DNA from: Roseivirga seohaensis | GTDB taxonomy: Bacteria > Bacteroidota > Bacteroidia > Cytophagales > Cyclobacteriaceae | Direction of reading: 5' to 3' | DNA: 64,000 bases | NCBI RefSeq assembly: GCF_001592945.1 | Contig: NZ_LRPB01000023.1 | Coordinates: 310,001 to 374,000 of the forward strand | In this document: positions 1 through 7,591 of the stretch, piece by piece | Layout: the number at the start of each line of letters is the position of its first letter | How positions within the stretch are numbered: the first letter of the stretch is position 1 | Position numbers and translations under genes: made by a program | Notes under the pieces: generated by a model | Seen by the model: only the letters and a program-made list of their open reading frames with translations | What the model was told of the DNA's origin: nothing | Databases searched by the model: none

Positions 1-90
1 CCTTATGCCCCTCACCTGACTTATGCGATGGGCTTTTCCGTCAGTACCGCAGGTCGGACGGGAAAAGGCGTAAGTAAAACTGCTCAGTAG
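1..90 (+). CDS. Possible 3' end of a gene cut by the left edge
   Basis: Frame 1 is open from the window edge to a TAG at 88-90 (29 codons, ending in residues GKGVSKTAQ). A second + frame is also open to about 76, so openness alone is weak support. The stretch is more GC-rich than its surroundings and contains an imperfect inverted repeat around GGCTTTTCCGTC and GACGGGAAAAGGC. I do not recognise the product. It may equally be non-coding. Confidence 0.25.
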   Translation, partial: PYAPHLTYAMGFSVSTAGRTGKGVSKTAQ

Positions 91-132
91 CTTTAGACGC
101 TATGAGATTAAGCTTCCACAAACCCCTAATCT

Positions 133-165
133 TTTGTATGTTTAAAAGGTTAACAGTTACATTTT
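133..165 (+). promoter_or_regulatory. Weak candidate promoter of the DUF4287 gene
   Basis: A TTTG (133-136) lies 21 nt before TACATTTT (158-165), which matches 7 of 8 positions of the Bacteroidota -7 consensus TAnnTTTG. It sits just upstream of the ATG at 180. The usual spacer is about 19 nt, so this is only a suggestion. Confidence 0.3.
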
Positions 166-179
166 TAAAAACCAACCCT

Positions 180-746
180 ATGGCTACTCCTGAAGAAATG
201 GCGCAAACCATGATCAATAACCTTCCCGAAAAAACAGGTAAATCTTTAACCGAATGGCAGACTTTGTTGGCTGCATCTGGTCTACAGAAACACGGTGAAA
301 TCATGAAGCTGCTGAAAGGCGAACATGGGGTAACTCACGGTTTTGCTAACCTGATTGCCCAAGTTTATTTAAAACCTGAACTGCTTGAAAACAAAGTGGC
401 CGAGAATCCAGACGAAGATTTACTCGCAGGAAAAGAGGCCATTGCAGAAGTGTACAAAAAAGCCAAAGCACTTTTCGAAAACGTGAATGGCGAAGTAGAA
501 TTTGCCTACAAGAAAACCTATATCAGTCTTCGGACACCAAAAAAGCAGTTTGCTTTGTTACAGCCCAGCACCAAAACGAGGGTAGATATTGGTCTCAATT
601 TAAAAGGAGTTGAACCAGAAGGAATTGTAGAAGCCGCAGGCAGTTGGAACAGCATGGTTACCCACAGAATCAAGCTTTCTTCGGTGGAAGAAGTGGATGC
701 TTCTTTGGCCATTTGGGTGCAAAAAGCCTACGATGCCAACAGCTAA
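180..746 (+). CDS. DUF4287/DUF5655 domain protein
   Basis: A 188-residue protein. The N-terminal 65 residues (MATPEEMAQTMINN..., then a GKSLTEWQ segment and a HGEIMKLLK...HGVTHGFAN segment) match the small helical DUF4287 domain. The C-terminal part, from about residue 95, resembles DUF5655, a domain related to predicted transport or nucleic-acid proteins. The open frame extends 26 codons upstream, but that extension is not domain-like, so the ATG at 180 is preferred. No signal peptide or membrane segment is visible. The molecular function is unknown. It stands alone, followed by an intergenic inverted repeat. Confidence 0.8.
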   Translation: MATPEEMAQTMINNLPEKTGKSLTEWQTLLAASGLQKHGEIMKLLKGEHGVTHGFANLIAQVYLKPELLENKVAENPDEDLLAGKEAIAEVYKKAKALFENVNGEVEFAYKKTYISLRTPKKQFALLQPSTKTRVDIGLNLKGVEPEGIVEAAGSWNSMVTHRIKLSSVEEVDASLAIWVQKAYDANS

Positions 747-789
747 TGAATAAGTTTTTGGTTCGTTGTATCCGTTTTAGCAGCAGAGA

Positions 790-870
790 AACCCTCCAAA
801 AGTTGTTATAATTAGATCTTCCGTGGTAAATTATTCCATCTAAAGTTGAAGCGAGAACTTTTGGAGGGTT
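790..870. repeat. 81-bp element with perfect 15-bp terminal inverted repeats
   Basis: AACCCTCCAAAAGTT at 790-804 is repeated in perfect inverted form at 856-870, enclosing 51 nt. It lies between two + strand genes. No run of T follows the right arm, so a simple terminator is not the best fit. It could be a small MITE-like or dispersed palindromic element, or a long RNA hairpin. Confidence 0.55.
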
Positions 871-934
871 CTGTCAATCGAGACTGTCCCAAAAAATAAC
901 CAGGATTTTATTTCAAACCCGAAAACAGCAAACC

Positions 935-1807
935 ATGTCGAACCAAGGTTTAATTATTGAAGAACGCAACCGAGATATTGGCGATTTTATTGTAGGCCGA
1001 CTGATTCCGTTTAGGAAAAAGCGTATGGTGGGTCCGTTCATCTTTATCGATCACATGGGGCCTGTCACAATTAAGCCCGGCCATTATATGGACGTTGGGC
1101 AACATCCGCACATTGGCCTTTCTACCCTCACCTATTTACTGGAAGGCGAGATTACTCACCGCGATACCTTGGGCACTGAGCAATTGGTTACTCCCGGCTC
1201 TGTAGGTTGGATGACGGCTGGAAAAGGAATTGTACATACCGAACGCACGCCCCAAAACAGACGAGACGGCAGTGAATTTACCGCCCATGGCTATCAAATC
1301 TGGGTCGCTCTTCCGAAAGAATTAGAGTTTATGAAACCACAGTTTTCTTATACTCCAAAAGAAGATTTACCTACCTGGGAAGAAAACGGTTTGCAATTTA
1401 AGCTGGTGGCTGGCCAAGGTTTTGGACATCAATCACCCGTGCCCGTTCATTCCGAATTATTTATGGTAGAAGTAAAATCTACTGCGGAAACCCTACTTAA
1501 TATTGATGGCCAACTTTCTGGCGAAATTGGGATTTGCATTGTGGAAGGGCATATTATGGCTTGCGATGAACGCGTAAACAAAGGCAATATGTTGGTGTCG
1601 AAAGAAGAAGATCTTTGCAAAATTACGCTTGGAGAAAACACACATTTATTGATTTTTGGCGGGCAGCCTTTTCCGGAAGAAAGGCATATCTACTGGAATT
1701 TTGTAGCCTCAGAAAAAGCCACACTCGAAGCCGCCAAAGAACGCTGGAAAGCCAAAGCCTTTGACATGGTGCCCGGTGAAACTGGCTATATTCCGTTGCC
1801 GGGGTAA
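935..1807 (+). CDS. Pirin family protein
   Basis: A 290-residue bicupin of normal pirin length. The four expected metal ligands are visible: H57 and H59 in the HPHIGLSTLTYLLEGE segment, then H101 and E103 in KGIVHTERTP. Pirins bind an iron-type metal; some have quercetin 2,3-dioxygenase activity and others act as protein partners or regulators. The C-terminal cupin (about residues 185-280) is present. No signal peptide is seen, so it should be cytoplasmic. The substrate cannot be told from sequence, and the neighbours do not suggest a pathway. Confidence 0.92.
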   Translation: MSNQGLIIEERNRDIGDFIVGRLIPFRKKRMVGPFIFIDHMGPVTIKPGHYMDVGQHPHIGLSTLTYLLEGEITHRDTLGTEQLVTPGSVGWMTAGKGIVHTERTPQNRRDGSEFTAHGYQIWVALPKELEFMKPQFSYTPKEDLPTWEENGLQFKLVAGQGFGHQSPVPVHSELFMVEVKSTAETLLNIDGQLSGEIGICIVEGHIMACDERVNKGNMLVSKEEDLCKITLGENTHLLIFGGQPFPEERHIYWNFVASEKATLEAAKERWKAKAFDMVPGETGYIPLPG

Positions 1808-1883
1808 GAAATTCAATTATCTGGTAAGCAGAACTGAATGATCTCGAAATAACTATTCACATTCTTTTAAATATCTTTAACAT

Positions 1884-2912
1884 ATGAATAAAGATTTAAC
1901 CTCTTCTAAGCTCCACAGAAAAAATATACTTAATAATACAACTGCTTTAAAAGCTGTATATGATGAGATATCTTTCCCTGGGGTTCTGTTCGAAGGGAAA
2001 TTTAGATATACTAAAAAACAAGTTGCTGATTTCTTCAATATTGACGATAGGACTGTTGACCGTTATATTGAGCAAAATAAAGAAGAAATAGATGATTCTG
2101 GATACGAAGTATTAACGGGTAATCGTCTGAAAGCATTTAAGTTATCCTATGGTAGCGACATCGATGTCGCTACCATAGATGACAGTTTTAAAAAAACATC
2201 AATCTTAGGGGTTTTCACCTTCAGATCATTTCTAAATATAGGAATGATTCTTACAGACAGCGAAAGAGCAAAGGTTCTCAGGGCATTTTTACTTGATATT
2301 GTAATTGACACATTAAATAAAAAACTCGGAGGAACAACTAAATACATCAATCAAAGAGAGGAGGAGTTTTTACCAAGTGCAGTCAGAGAGCACAATTACA
2401 GACAAGAGTTCACAAATGCTTTAGACCATTATATAGATGAAAACAAATTCAAATATGCACAACTCACCAACAAAATATATGTGAGTATTTTTAAAGAAGA
2501 TGCAAAAGAATACCGGCAAATACTCAAACTCGGAAATAAGGAAAGTGTCCGGTCCACTATGTACTCAGAGGTACTAGATTTAATATCTAGTTACGAGAAT
2601 GGCTTTTCAGACTATCTCAAAAAAGCGTTTACGGAAAAAGGAGAGAAGCTGAGGCTTTCAGAAGCCAATAGCTTATTTGACCAGTTTGAAGCGCTAACCA
2701 AATCGATATATGACCCGCTAAGAGAAAAAGCAAGGAGCTTAATGGCTAGTAGAGATATGGCTTTTAGGGATGCTTTACATGAGAAACTCAAATCATATAT
2801 AACTCACTTGTCCACGGAGGAGTTTGACAAGTTTCTTGGTGAAAAGAGCATAAGTCTTGAAAAAAGAATCAACGACAATATTGAAGTGTTCAAGAGGCTG
2901 AAAGAAAGGTAA
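1884..2912 (+). CDS. RhuM-like DNA-binding protein, partner of a Doc toxin
   Basis: A 342-residue protein. Residues about 38-70 (FRYTKKQVADFFNIDDRTVDRY) form a helix-turn-helix like the N-terminus of RhuM/KilA-N-type proteins, followed by an FRSFLNIGMILTDSERAKVLR segment also seen in that family. The rest is mostly alpha-helical and charged. Its TAA stop overlaps the ATG of the Doc gene by one base (TAATG), so the two are translationally coupled. RhuM-like domains are known fused to or beside Fic/Doc domains, so this is the likely regulator or antitoxin. It is much larger than the classical Phd antitoxin. The coding sequence contains a perfect 32-bp palindrome (2147-2178). Confidence 0.75.
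   Translation: MNKDLTSSKLHRKNILNNTTALKAVYDEISFPGVLFEGKFRYTKKQVADFFNIDDRTVDRYIEQNKEEIDDSGYEVLTGNRLKAFKLSYGSDIDVATIDDSFKKTSILGVFTFRSFLNIGMILTDSERAKVLRAFLLDIVIDTLNKKLGGTTKYINQREEEFLPSAVREHNYRQEFTNALDHYIDENKFKYAQLTNKIYVSIFKEDAKEYRQILKLGNKESVRSTMYSEVLDLISSYENGFSDYLKKAFTEKGEKLRLSEANSLFDQFEALTKSIYDPLREKARSLMASRDMAFRDALHEKLKSYITHLSTEEFDKFLGEKSISLEKRINDNIEVFKRLKER
2147..2178. repeat. Perfect 32-bp palindrome inside the RhuM-like gene
   Basis: Bases 2147-2162 (CTATGGTAGCGACATC) are followed directly by their exact reverse complement at 2163-2178, with no spacer. It is translated as part of the segment SYGSDIDVATIDD, about residues 88-99. It may be an internal operator, an RNA hairpin affecting translation of the downstream toxin, or a sequence under selection for another reason. 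Confidence 0.9.
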
Positions 2913-3346
2913 TGCAAGAATTTTTATATTTTGATATAGAACACTCAGTCAGAGCTCATGACTTTATCATCGAAAAATCAGGGGGTAGAAAGGGGGTATT
3001 AGACCTTGGAAAGATCGAAAGTGTTTTGGAGCATATTCAAAATGATATCTATTACCCTGAGCTGGAAGATAAAATAACACATCTTGTCTATTCAATCAAC
3101 AAGCTTCATGCGTTCAATGATGGCAATAAAAGAACAAGTATTGCTCTAGGTGCTTATTTTTTGGAGATAAATGGTATTGACTATTGTATAGACAAATTTA
3201 TAGTTGAAATGGAAAACTATGCTGTCCATGTAGCGAACAACATAATAGACAAAGACCTCCTTCAAGAAATTATTAGCTCCATATTATATGAGGATGATTA
3301 TAGTGAAGAATTGAAATTAAAAATTATTGATGGATTAAAACAATAA
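2912..3346 (+). CDS. Doc (death-on-curing, Fic-fold) toxin
   Basis: A 144-residue protein, close to the 126-residue P1 Doc in size. The Fic-fold active-site motif HAFNDGNKRT is complete at residues 66-75 (H66, D70, N72, K73, R74). Doc proteins phosphorylate elongation factor Tu and so stop translation; canonical Fic enzymes transfer AMP. The Doc-like NDGNKR form of the motif favours Doc activity, but this is inferred. The gene is coupled to the upstream RhuM-like gene by a one-base overlap, which suggests a toxin-antitoxin unit with an unusual partner instead of Phd. Confidence 0.85.
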   Translation: MQEFLYFDIEHSVRAHDFIIEKSGGRKGVLDLGKIESVLEHIQNDIYYPELEDKITHLVYSINKLHAFNDGNKRTSIALGAYFLEINGIDYCIDKFIVEMENYAVHVANNIIDKDLLQEIISSILYEDDYSEELKLKIIDGLKQ

Positions 3347-3381
3347 AATCACCACCCCAATCAACTTGCCCATATTGAAAT

Positions 3382-3819
3382 ATGCCCACCTACGACTCCC
3401 TTATTTCTCGCCTTCAGGACAAGCTTCAAGATGAAAAGCACTTGACTTGCCATAAAATCATTAGGCAGTTTATTCATCTTTTTGAGCAGTTGAAAACACG
3501 CGAAATTCCGATTGAAGAACTTGGTGAGCCGATAGATAGACTTGACCGTTTTCTGGAAATAGAGCCCTTACGTTTTGGGCAACTAAGAACACTCAAGGGT
3601 AATATTCATGGTGTATTGAAGAAGAAATTCGAAATACTACCTCCGCATTTCTATAGAGGTCAATGGATGTCGTTAGGCATGTTGATTTTTGGAATACCAT
3701 TAGGAACCGCATTAGACAACATTGCTTTTATGGGAATAGGCATTCCTATTGGGCTTGCTATTGGTGTTGCGAAAGACAAAAAAGCCCAAGAAGAAGGTAA
3801 AATGCTAACAGATATTTAG
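3382..3819 (+). CDS. Hypothetical small membrane protein
   Basis: A 145-residue protein I do not recognise. Residues 1-92 are charged and helical. Residues 95-130 hold two short glycine-rich hydrophobic segments (MLIFGIPLGTALDNIAFMG and IGIPIGLAIGVA), like a small membrane hairpin or glycine zipper, and the tail is charged. Its stop overlaps the stop of the convergent histidine kinase gene by about 3 bases. There is no signal peptide. The position 35 bp after the toxin gene does not by itself imply a shared role. Confidence 0.6.
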   Translation: MPTYDSLISRLQDKLQDEKHLTCHKIIRQFIHLFEQLKTREIPIEELGEPIDRLDRFLEIEPLRFGQLRTLKGNIHGVLKKKFEILPPHFYRGQWMSLGMLIFGIPLGTALDNIAFMGIGIPIGLAIGVAKDKKAQEEGKMLTDI

Positions 3820-6233
3820 TCCTTCAAAGCTTCTTTAATTCCATTATAAATTGTTTCTATTTCGGCAATACGAATGCTGAGCTCATCAAAGGTTTCTTTA
3901 TCGGCTTTGGCTTGTAATGTTTCTAAAGCTTTTACTAAATCAGTAGCGCTTAAGTGACGCGCTGGAGGAAGCATTTTATGGGCTTCGTTTTTAAGGCTTT
4001 CTCTAATTTTAAGCTGAATCGCTTTCTTTAAATTCTCTATACTTCTGGCAGAACTCGACTTAAAAATGGACACCATTTCTTTTACAAAATCGTCATCGCC
4101 CATTTCGCGCAAGCCAGAGAGATCAAACTTGGCTACTGCTTTTACCATTTTAGGAGCCGATGAACTCTTCATTTTGGTTTTCATCGTTTCTACACGAATC
4201 ATTTCGAGCAAAGCATTTTCATCAAATGGTTTTCTCAATACTCGATTAAAACCAGAAGCCAAGCTCTCTTTCATTTCTTGCTCAGAAACAGTAGCGGTAA
4301 GGGCAATCATTGGGGTTTGACTGTTCTTTCCTTTTCCGGCCCGAACTTTCCTTACTACCTCTAAGCCGCTGAGCCCTGGCATTTTAACGTCTAAAATGGC
4401 AATATCAAACACCTGGGTTTCAAGTGCTGCAAGAGCTTCGGTTCCATTATGTGTCTGCACCATTTTTATATCGTGAGTTTTAAAAATGGTTTCTAAAAGT
4501 TTTAGGTTGAAGGGCTCGTCATCGGCCACTAGAACTGTAATTCCTGATAAATGAATTAGGTTTTCATCTTTCGATTTTACCTCTTCTTTTAAGCTTTGGC
4601 TAAGCGTAAAAGGCAAAATTAGTATCATTTCTGTGCCTTGGTCGGGCTCGCTTTCGATTAAAAATTCACCCTCATGTAGTTTTACCAACATGGCAGAAAT
4701 AGCCAAACCAAGTCCGGTTCCTTTGGCTTCATCGGCTACTGTGGCTTGTTCAAACTCTTCAAAAATTTTGGCTTGTTTGTTCTTTGGAATACCCACACCA
4801 CTATCTTTCACCACAATTCGTAAACTCACTTTTTCTGCTGACTTAGACTCGACAGAAGCACTCAGTTCGACATAGCCTTTTGGGGTAAACTTAATAGCGT
4901 TATGCAAAAGGTTAAGTATTATTTGACGTAACCTGTGCTCATCTCCTATTACATAATTCGGAATGCCATCGAAAGACGTTTTCAATTTCAAACCCTTTTC
5001 ATCGGCCATTTCCTCAAAAATACGCATGGTATCGTTGAGCAATAATTTAAGGTCGAAGGCTTCTTTATTCAGCTTTACCTTATTGGCGTGAAGTTTAGAA
5101 AAGTCAAGAATGTCGTTGAGTAAATGCAGCAGGTGATCGGAAGAACTTTTAATTATTTCTAATTGGTCTTTTTGTTCTCCTGGGGCTGTAGTTTTCAATA
5201 ACTGATTAGTGAAACCCGAAATGGCATTCATGGGCGTGCGGATTTCATGACTCATATTGGCCAAAAATTTCTCTTTAGCATCGGCCAGTTCTTCTGCGTT
5301 CTTTTTGGCTTCGCGAAGCACTGCTTGGTATTTTCTATTTCTACCTACATAATTCAACTGGCTGATTAATGTAATAAGCAAAAGCGCGCTTGATAATGCT
5401 GAAAAAATAACCACTTCGCGGTTGGTGTCATTGGCTAAGCCTTGAATATCTTTTACATGATCTCTACCCTCTTCAAGTTCATGTGATTCAAGCGCATTAA
5501 TTACATCTATAATTTTACTCTGAAATACCTGAGACTCCTTTTCGAGTGTAGAAAGCTGATAACGCAATTCAGACCCTTTTTCCTTACTCTCTTCTTTAGC
5601 TTTGGCCAGTTCTGACATAATTTCGGTTTGGAGAATCTCTGATTGAGTTGGTGCTACGGTGGTGTCTGCTTTTATTTTATTCTCTTTTTTTCTAAACAAA
5701 TTTGCGACCTTTGTCCCAAAACCAATTTTTCTTGTGGCTTCCTTCACTGTATCCGCCTCAGATATTGCCTTTGGTAAGGCCTCAATTTTCTGCGTTAAAT
5801 CTTCCAAAGTATTTTCAAGCAAATCCGAATTAATGGCCGTCAATTTGGTCTGTACTTTGGCTCGTTCTTTTATCAAAAAGGAAAGGGAATCGCAGAGGGC
5901 GATCATTTCATCTTTTGTATAATTTGCTTTAAGTGAGTCAATCAAGTACTGGCTGTTGTCTAAAGAGGCATTAAAATTTCGGATATAATCGGGTTTGGAA
6001 TTATTTCGATAAGCATCAATTTGAGTTTCCATCTCGTTCACGTAGAAGGATACATCCTTCAAAATCAATAGATTATAGTTTTGCTCTGCATTTTGCTGCA
6101 GCTCACTCACCATGTTATTCAATCTTTGATAGGCCTTATAGCCTGCCACCGAAATAACTACGGTAAGCACGATCAAAGCCAGATTTACAATCCATGCTAA
6201 TGTGAGTCTGTTATTGAGTTTGAAGCGGGTCAT
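3816..6233 (-). CDS. Hybrid sensor histidine kinase/response regulator with Hpt domain
   Basis: An 805-residue inner-membrane phosphorelay protein. A membrane segment at about 11-31, an extracytoplasmic helical sensor at about 32-272, and a second segment at about 275-293 precede the HisKA domain with phospho-accepting H329 (ANMSHEIRTPMN). The HATPase_c domain (N-box LLHNAIKFT; G-box GTGLGLAIS, about 505-513) is intact. A receiver domain follows (about 565-680) with DDE acidic residues, D615 and K668, and an Hpt-like C-terminus with H752. All phosphotransfer residues are present, so the relay H-D-H can run inside one protein. The output partner is not in the window. Two heavily charged predicted coiled-coil regions lie in the sensor. 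The signal is unknown. Confidence 0.93.
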   Translation of the reverse strand: MTRFKLNNRLTLAWIVNLALIVLTVVISVAGYKAYQRLNNMVSELQQNAEQNYNLLILKDVSFYVNEMETQIDAYRNNSKPDYIRNFNASLDNSQYLIDSLKANYTKDEMIALCDSLSFLIKERAKVQTKLTAINSDLLENTLEDLTQKIEALPKAISEADTVKEATRKIGFGTKVANLFRKKENKIKADTTVAPTQSEILQTEIMSELAKAKEESKEKGSELRYQLSTLEKESQVFQSKIIDVINALESHELEEGRDHVKDIQGLANDTNREVVIFSALSSALLLITLISQLNYVGRNRKYQAVLREAKKNAEELADAKEKFLANMSHEIRTPMNAISGFTNQLLKTTAPGEQKDQLEIIKSSSDHLLHLLNDILDFSKLHANKVKLNKEAFDLKLLLNDTMRIFEEMADEKGLKLKTSFDGIPNYVIGDEHRLRQIILNLLHNAIKFTPKGYVELSASVESKSAEKVSLRIVVKDSGVGIPKNKQAKIFEEFEQATVADEAKGTGLGLAISAMLVKLHEGEFLIESEPDQGTEMILILPFTLSQSLKEEVKSKDENLIHLSGITVLVADDEPFNLKLLETIFKTHDIKMVQTHNGTEALAALETQVFDIAILDVKMPGLSGLEVVRKVRAGKGKNSQTPMIALTATVSEQEMKESLASGFNRVLRKPFDENALLEMIRVETMKTKMKSSSAPKMVKAVAKFDLSGLREMGDDDFVKEMVSIFKSSSARSIENLKKAIQLKIRESLKNEAHKMLPPARHLSATDLVKALETLQAKADKETFDELSIRIAEIETIYNGIKEALKD

Positions 6234-6321
6234 TTATGGCCTAACGTTGAAAAAATAAAATATTGAAAATTACTTTCTCAATATACGCTAGATAACCTTT
6301 CGGTAGACAATATGTTCAACT

Positions 6322-6356
6322 CAAAAAAGCGAAAGGCACCCAATTGGATGCCTTTC
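6322..6356 (-). terminator. Rho-independent terminator of the DUF4382 gene
   Basis: On the - strand a hairpin GAAAGGCATCCAATTGGGTGCCTTTC (6331-6356, one mismatch) is followed by GC and six T (6323-6328). It lies 10 bases after the stop of the lipoprotein gene. Confidence 0.85.
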
Positions 6357-6365
6357 AAGAATCAA

Positions 6366-7289
6366 TTATTGAAATAAGTTGATGAGTAGGTTGGTTACTA
6401 CTTTTGCTTCTACTTCAACAACTGATGTGGTTTCACCATCTATTGAAACTTGAACTTGAGTGGCTGATTCAAACTTTAATTCACCACCTAAAAGTTGATC
6501 TCTTTTATAAGAGGCTACAATTAGCTCATAATCTCCTTCTGGCATAAAGGCCAAGGTAAAGTTTCCGCTTGCATCTGCTACAGCACTATTTACTGAATTT
6601 TCAAATCTTGAATTTCCATCAGTCGGCTCGTCCATTTCAGAGTCTTCAAAAGTACCTTCCAAGTAAGCATAAACTACTACTTTATCAGCATCATCCATAT
6701 TGTCTTCATCAACGGTTCCTTGAATCATACCGGTAGCCGATTTAGTAATCAATCTTGCAGTAGGTCTTAAATTAAACTCACCATTACCTCTCTTAACAAG
6801 GGCTTTTCTCAAATCTACATCAAGAACAAGTTCAGTCATACCGTTGGCCATAATTTCAAAATCACCCATAATTTTGTAGCCTGATGTTGATCCGCTTGGA
6901 ACATTAATTTCATCGGTAGAGCCATTAAGATACTTCACGTAAGCTTGGTTAGAAGAAGTCAAAATCAAACGAATTTCATCGTAAGCGCCCGCTTCCAATT
7001 CTGTTTCACCCAAAATATAGGTTTCACCATTTTGGTAATCCATCAGGTTAAACTCTTTTGGAGATTCAAACATGATTGAATTCTGAATTTGACCATTGGC
7101 CATAAATTGAGCTTCATCTACCGACAAGAAAACGCCAGTGATATTCTCTGCATCCACTGCAGCATCGGTTGCTTCTAGCCTAGCGGTTCCTGTTCCGTCA
7201 AGCTCATTTGAATTGTCGTCATCGCAACTCGTAAACATTAATGTTGGAATGATTAGTAGTGTTGCAGCTAGTGATTTTAGATATTTCAT
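6366..7289 (-). CDS. DUF4382 domain lipoprotein
   Basis: A 307-residue exported lipoprotein. The ATG at 7289 gives a clean signal peptide, MKYLKSLAATLLIIPTLMFTSC, with the lipobox cysteine at residue 22 followed by DDD; the longer open frame would add 22 residues before it without domain character. The mature N-terminal part (GTARLEATDAAVDAENITGVFLSVDEAQFM) matches DUF4382, a domain of unknown function common in Bacteroidota lipoproteins. The C-terminal 100 residues look like a carboxypeptidase-regulatory-like beta-sandwich (GNFTLAFMPEGDYELIV). It probably sits in the cell envelope; the binding partner is unknown. Confidence 0.85.
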   Translation of the reverse strand: MKYLKSLAATLLIIPTLMFTSCDDDNSNELDGTGTARLEATDAAVDAENITGVFLSVDEAQFMANGQIQNSIMFESPKEFNLMDYQNGETYILGETELEAGAYDEIRLILTSSNQAYVKYLNGSTDEINVPSGSTSGYKIMGDFEIMANGMTELVLDVDLRKALVKRGNGEFNLRPTARLITKSATGMIQGTVDEDNMDDADKVVVYAYLEGTFEDSEMDEPTDGNSRFENSVNSAVADASGNFTLAFMPEGDYELIVASYKRDQLLGGELKFESATQVQVSIDGETTSVVEVEAKVVTNLLINLFQ

Positions 7290-7591
7290 AATTTTCAGTT
7301 TTAATTTAGAATTTAACTTTTGGCCATTTTGCGAACATGATGCCGATCGTGCCAACGCTCTCTAAATGGACTATTATGGGCTTTTTGAAAATTACAGCTC
7401 GCTTTACTTTTTCATTTTGAAAAGAAGTCTGTCATTTTGAAAATGAAGTTCCGAAAACTATATTTTTCGTTTATCTAGGGCTTGTCGAGTAATCCAATAA
7501 GCCCTCTATTTCCGGACTTTTATAAATAGGAAATTGAAAGCGCAGTGGATTTTTCTATTTTTGAAGAAGCACAAATAATCAGATTCAATTT
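7290..7591. other. Divergent intergenic region between the DUF4382 gene and mutS
   Basis: About 300 bp without a gene. It holds two copies of the phrase CATTTTGAAAA near 7412 and 7433, a 7-bp inverted repeat AGGGCTT/AAGCCCT (7477-7483 and 7499-7505) with a 15-nt loop, and the mutS promoter at its right end. No RNA gene was recognised. Confidence 0.5.
7533..7563 (+). promoter_or_regulatory. Bacteroidota-type promoter of mutS
   Basis: TATTTTTG at 7556-7563 is an exact match to the -7 consensus TAnnTTTG, and ATTG at 7533-7536 lies exactly 19 nt upstream, the spacing expected for the -33 TTTG element. Transcription would start near 7570, about 20 nt before the ATG at 7592. Confidence 0.7.

Noticed and set aside
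41-304. A minus-strand 87-codon frame at the left edge.
   Set aside because: It overlaps the DUF4287 gene antisense and shows no domain-like features.
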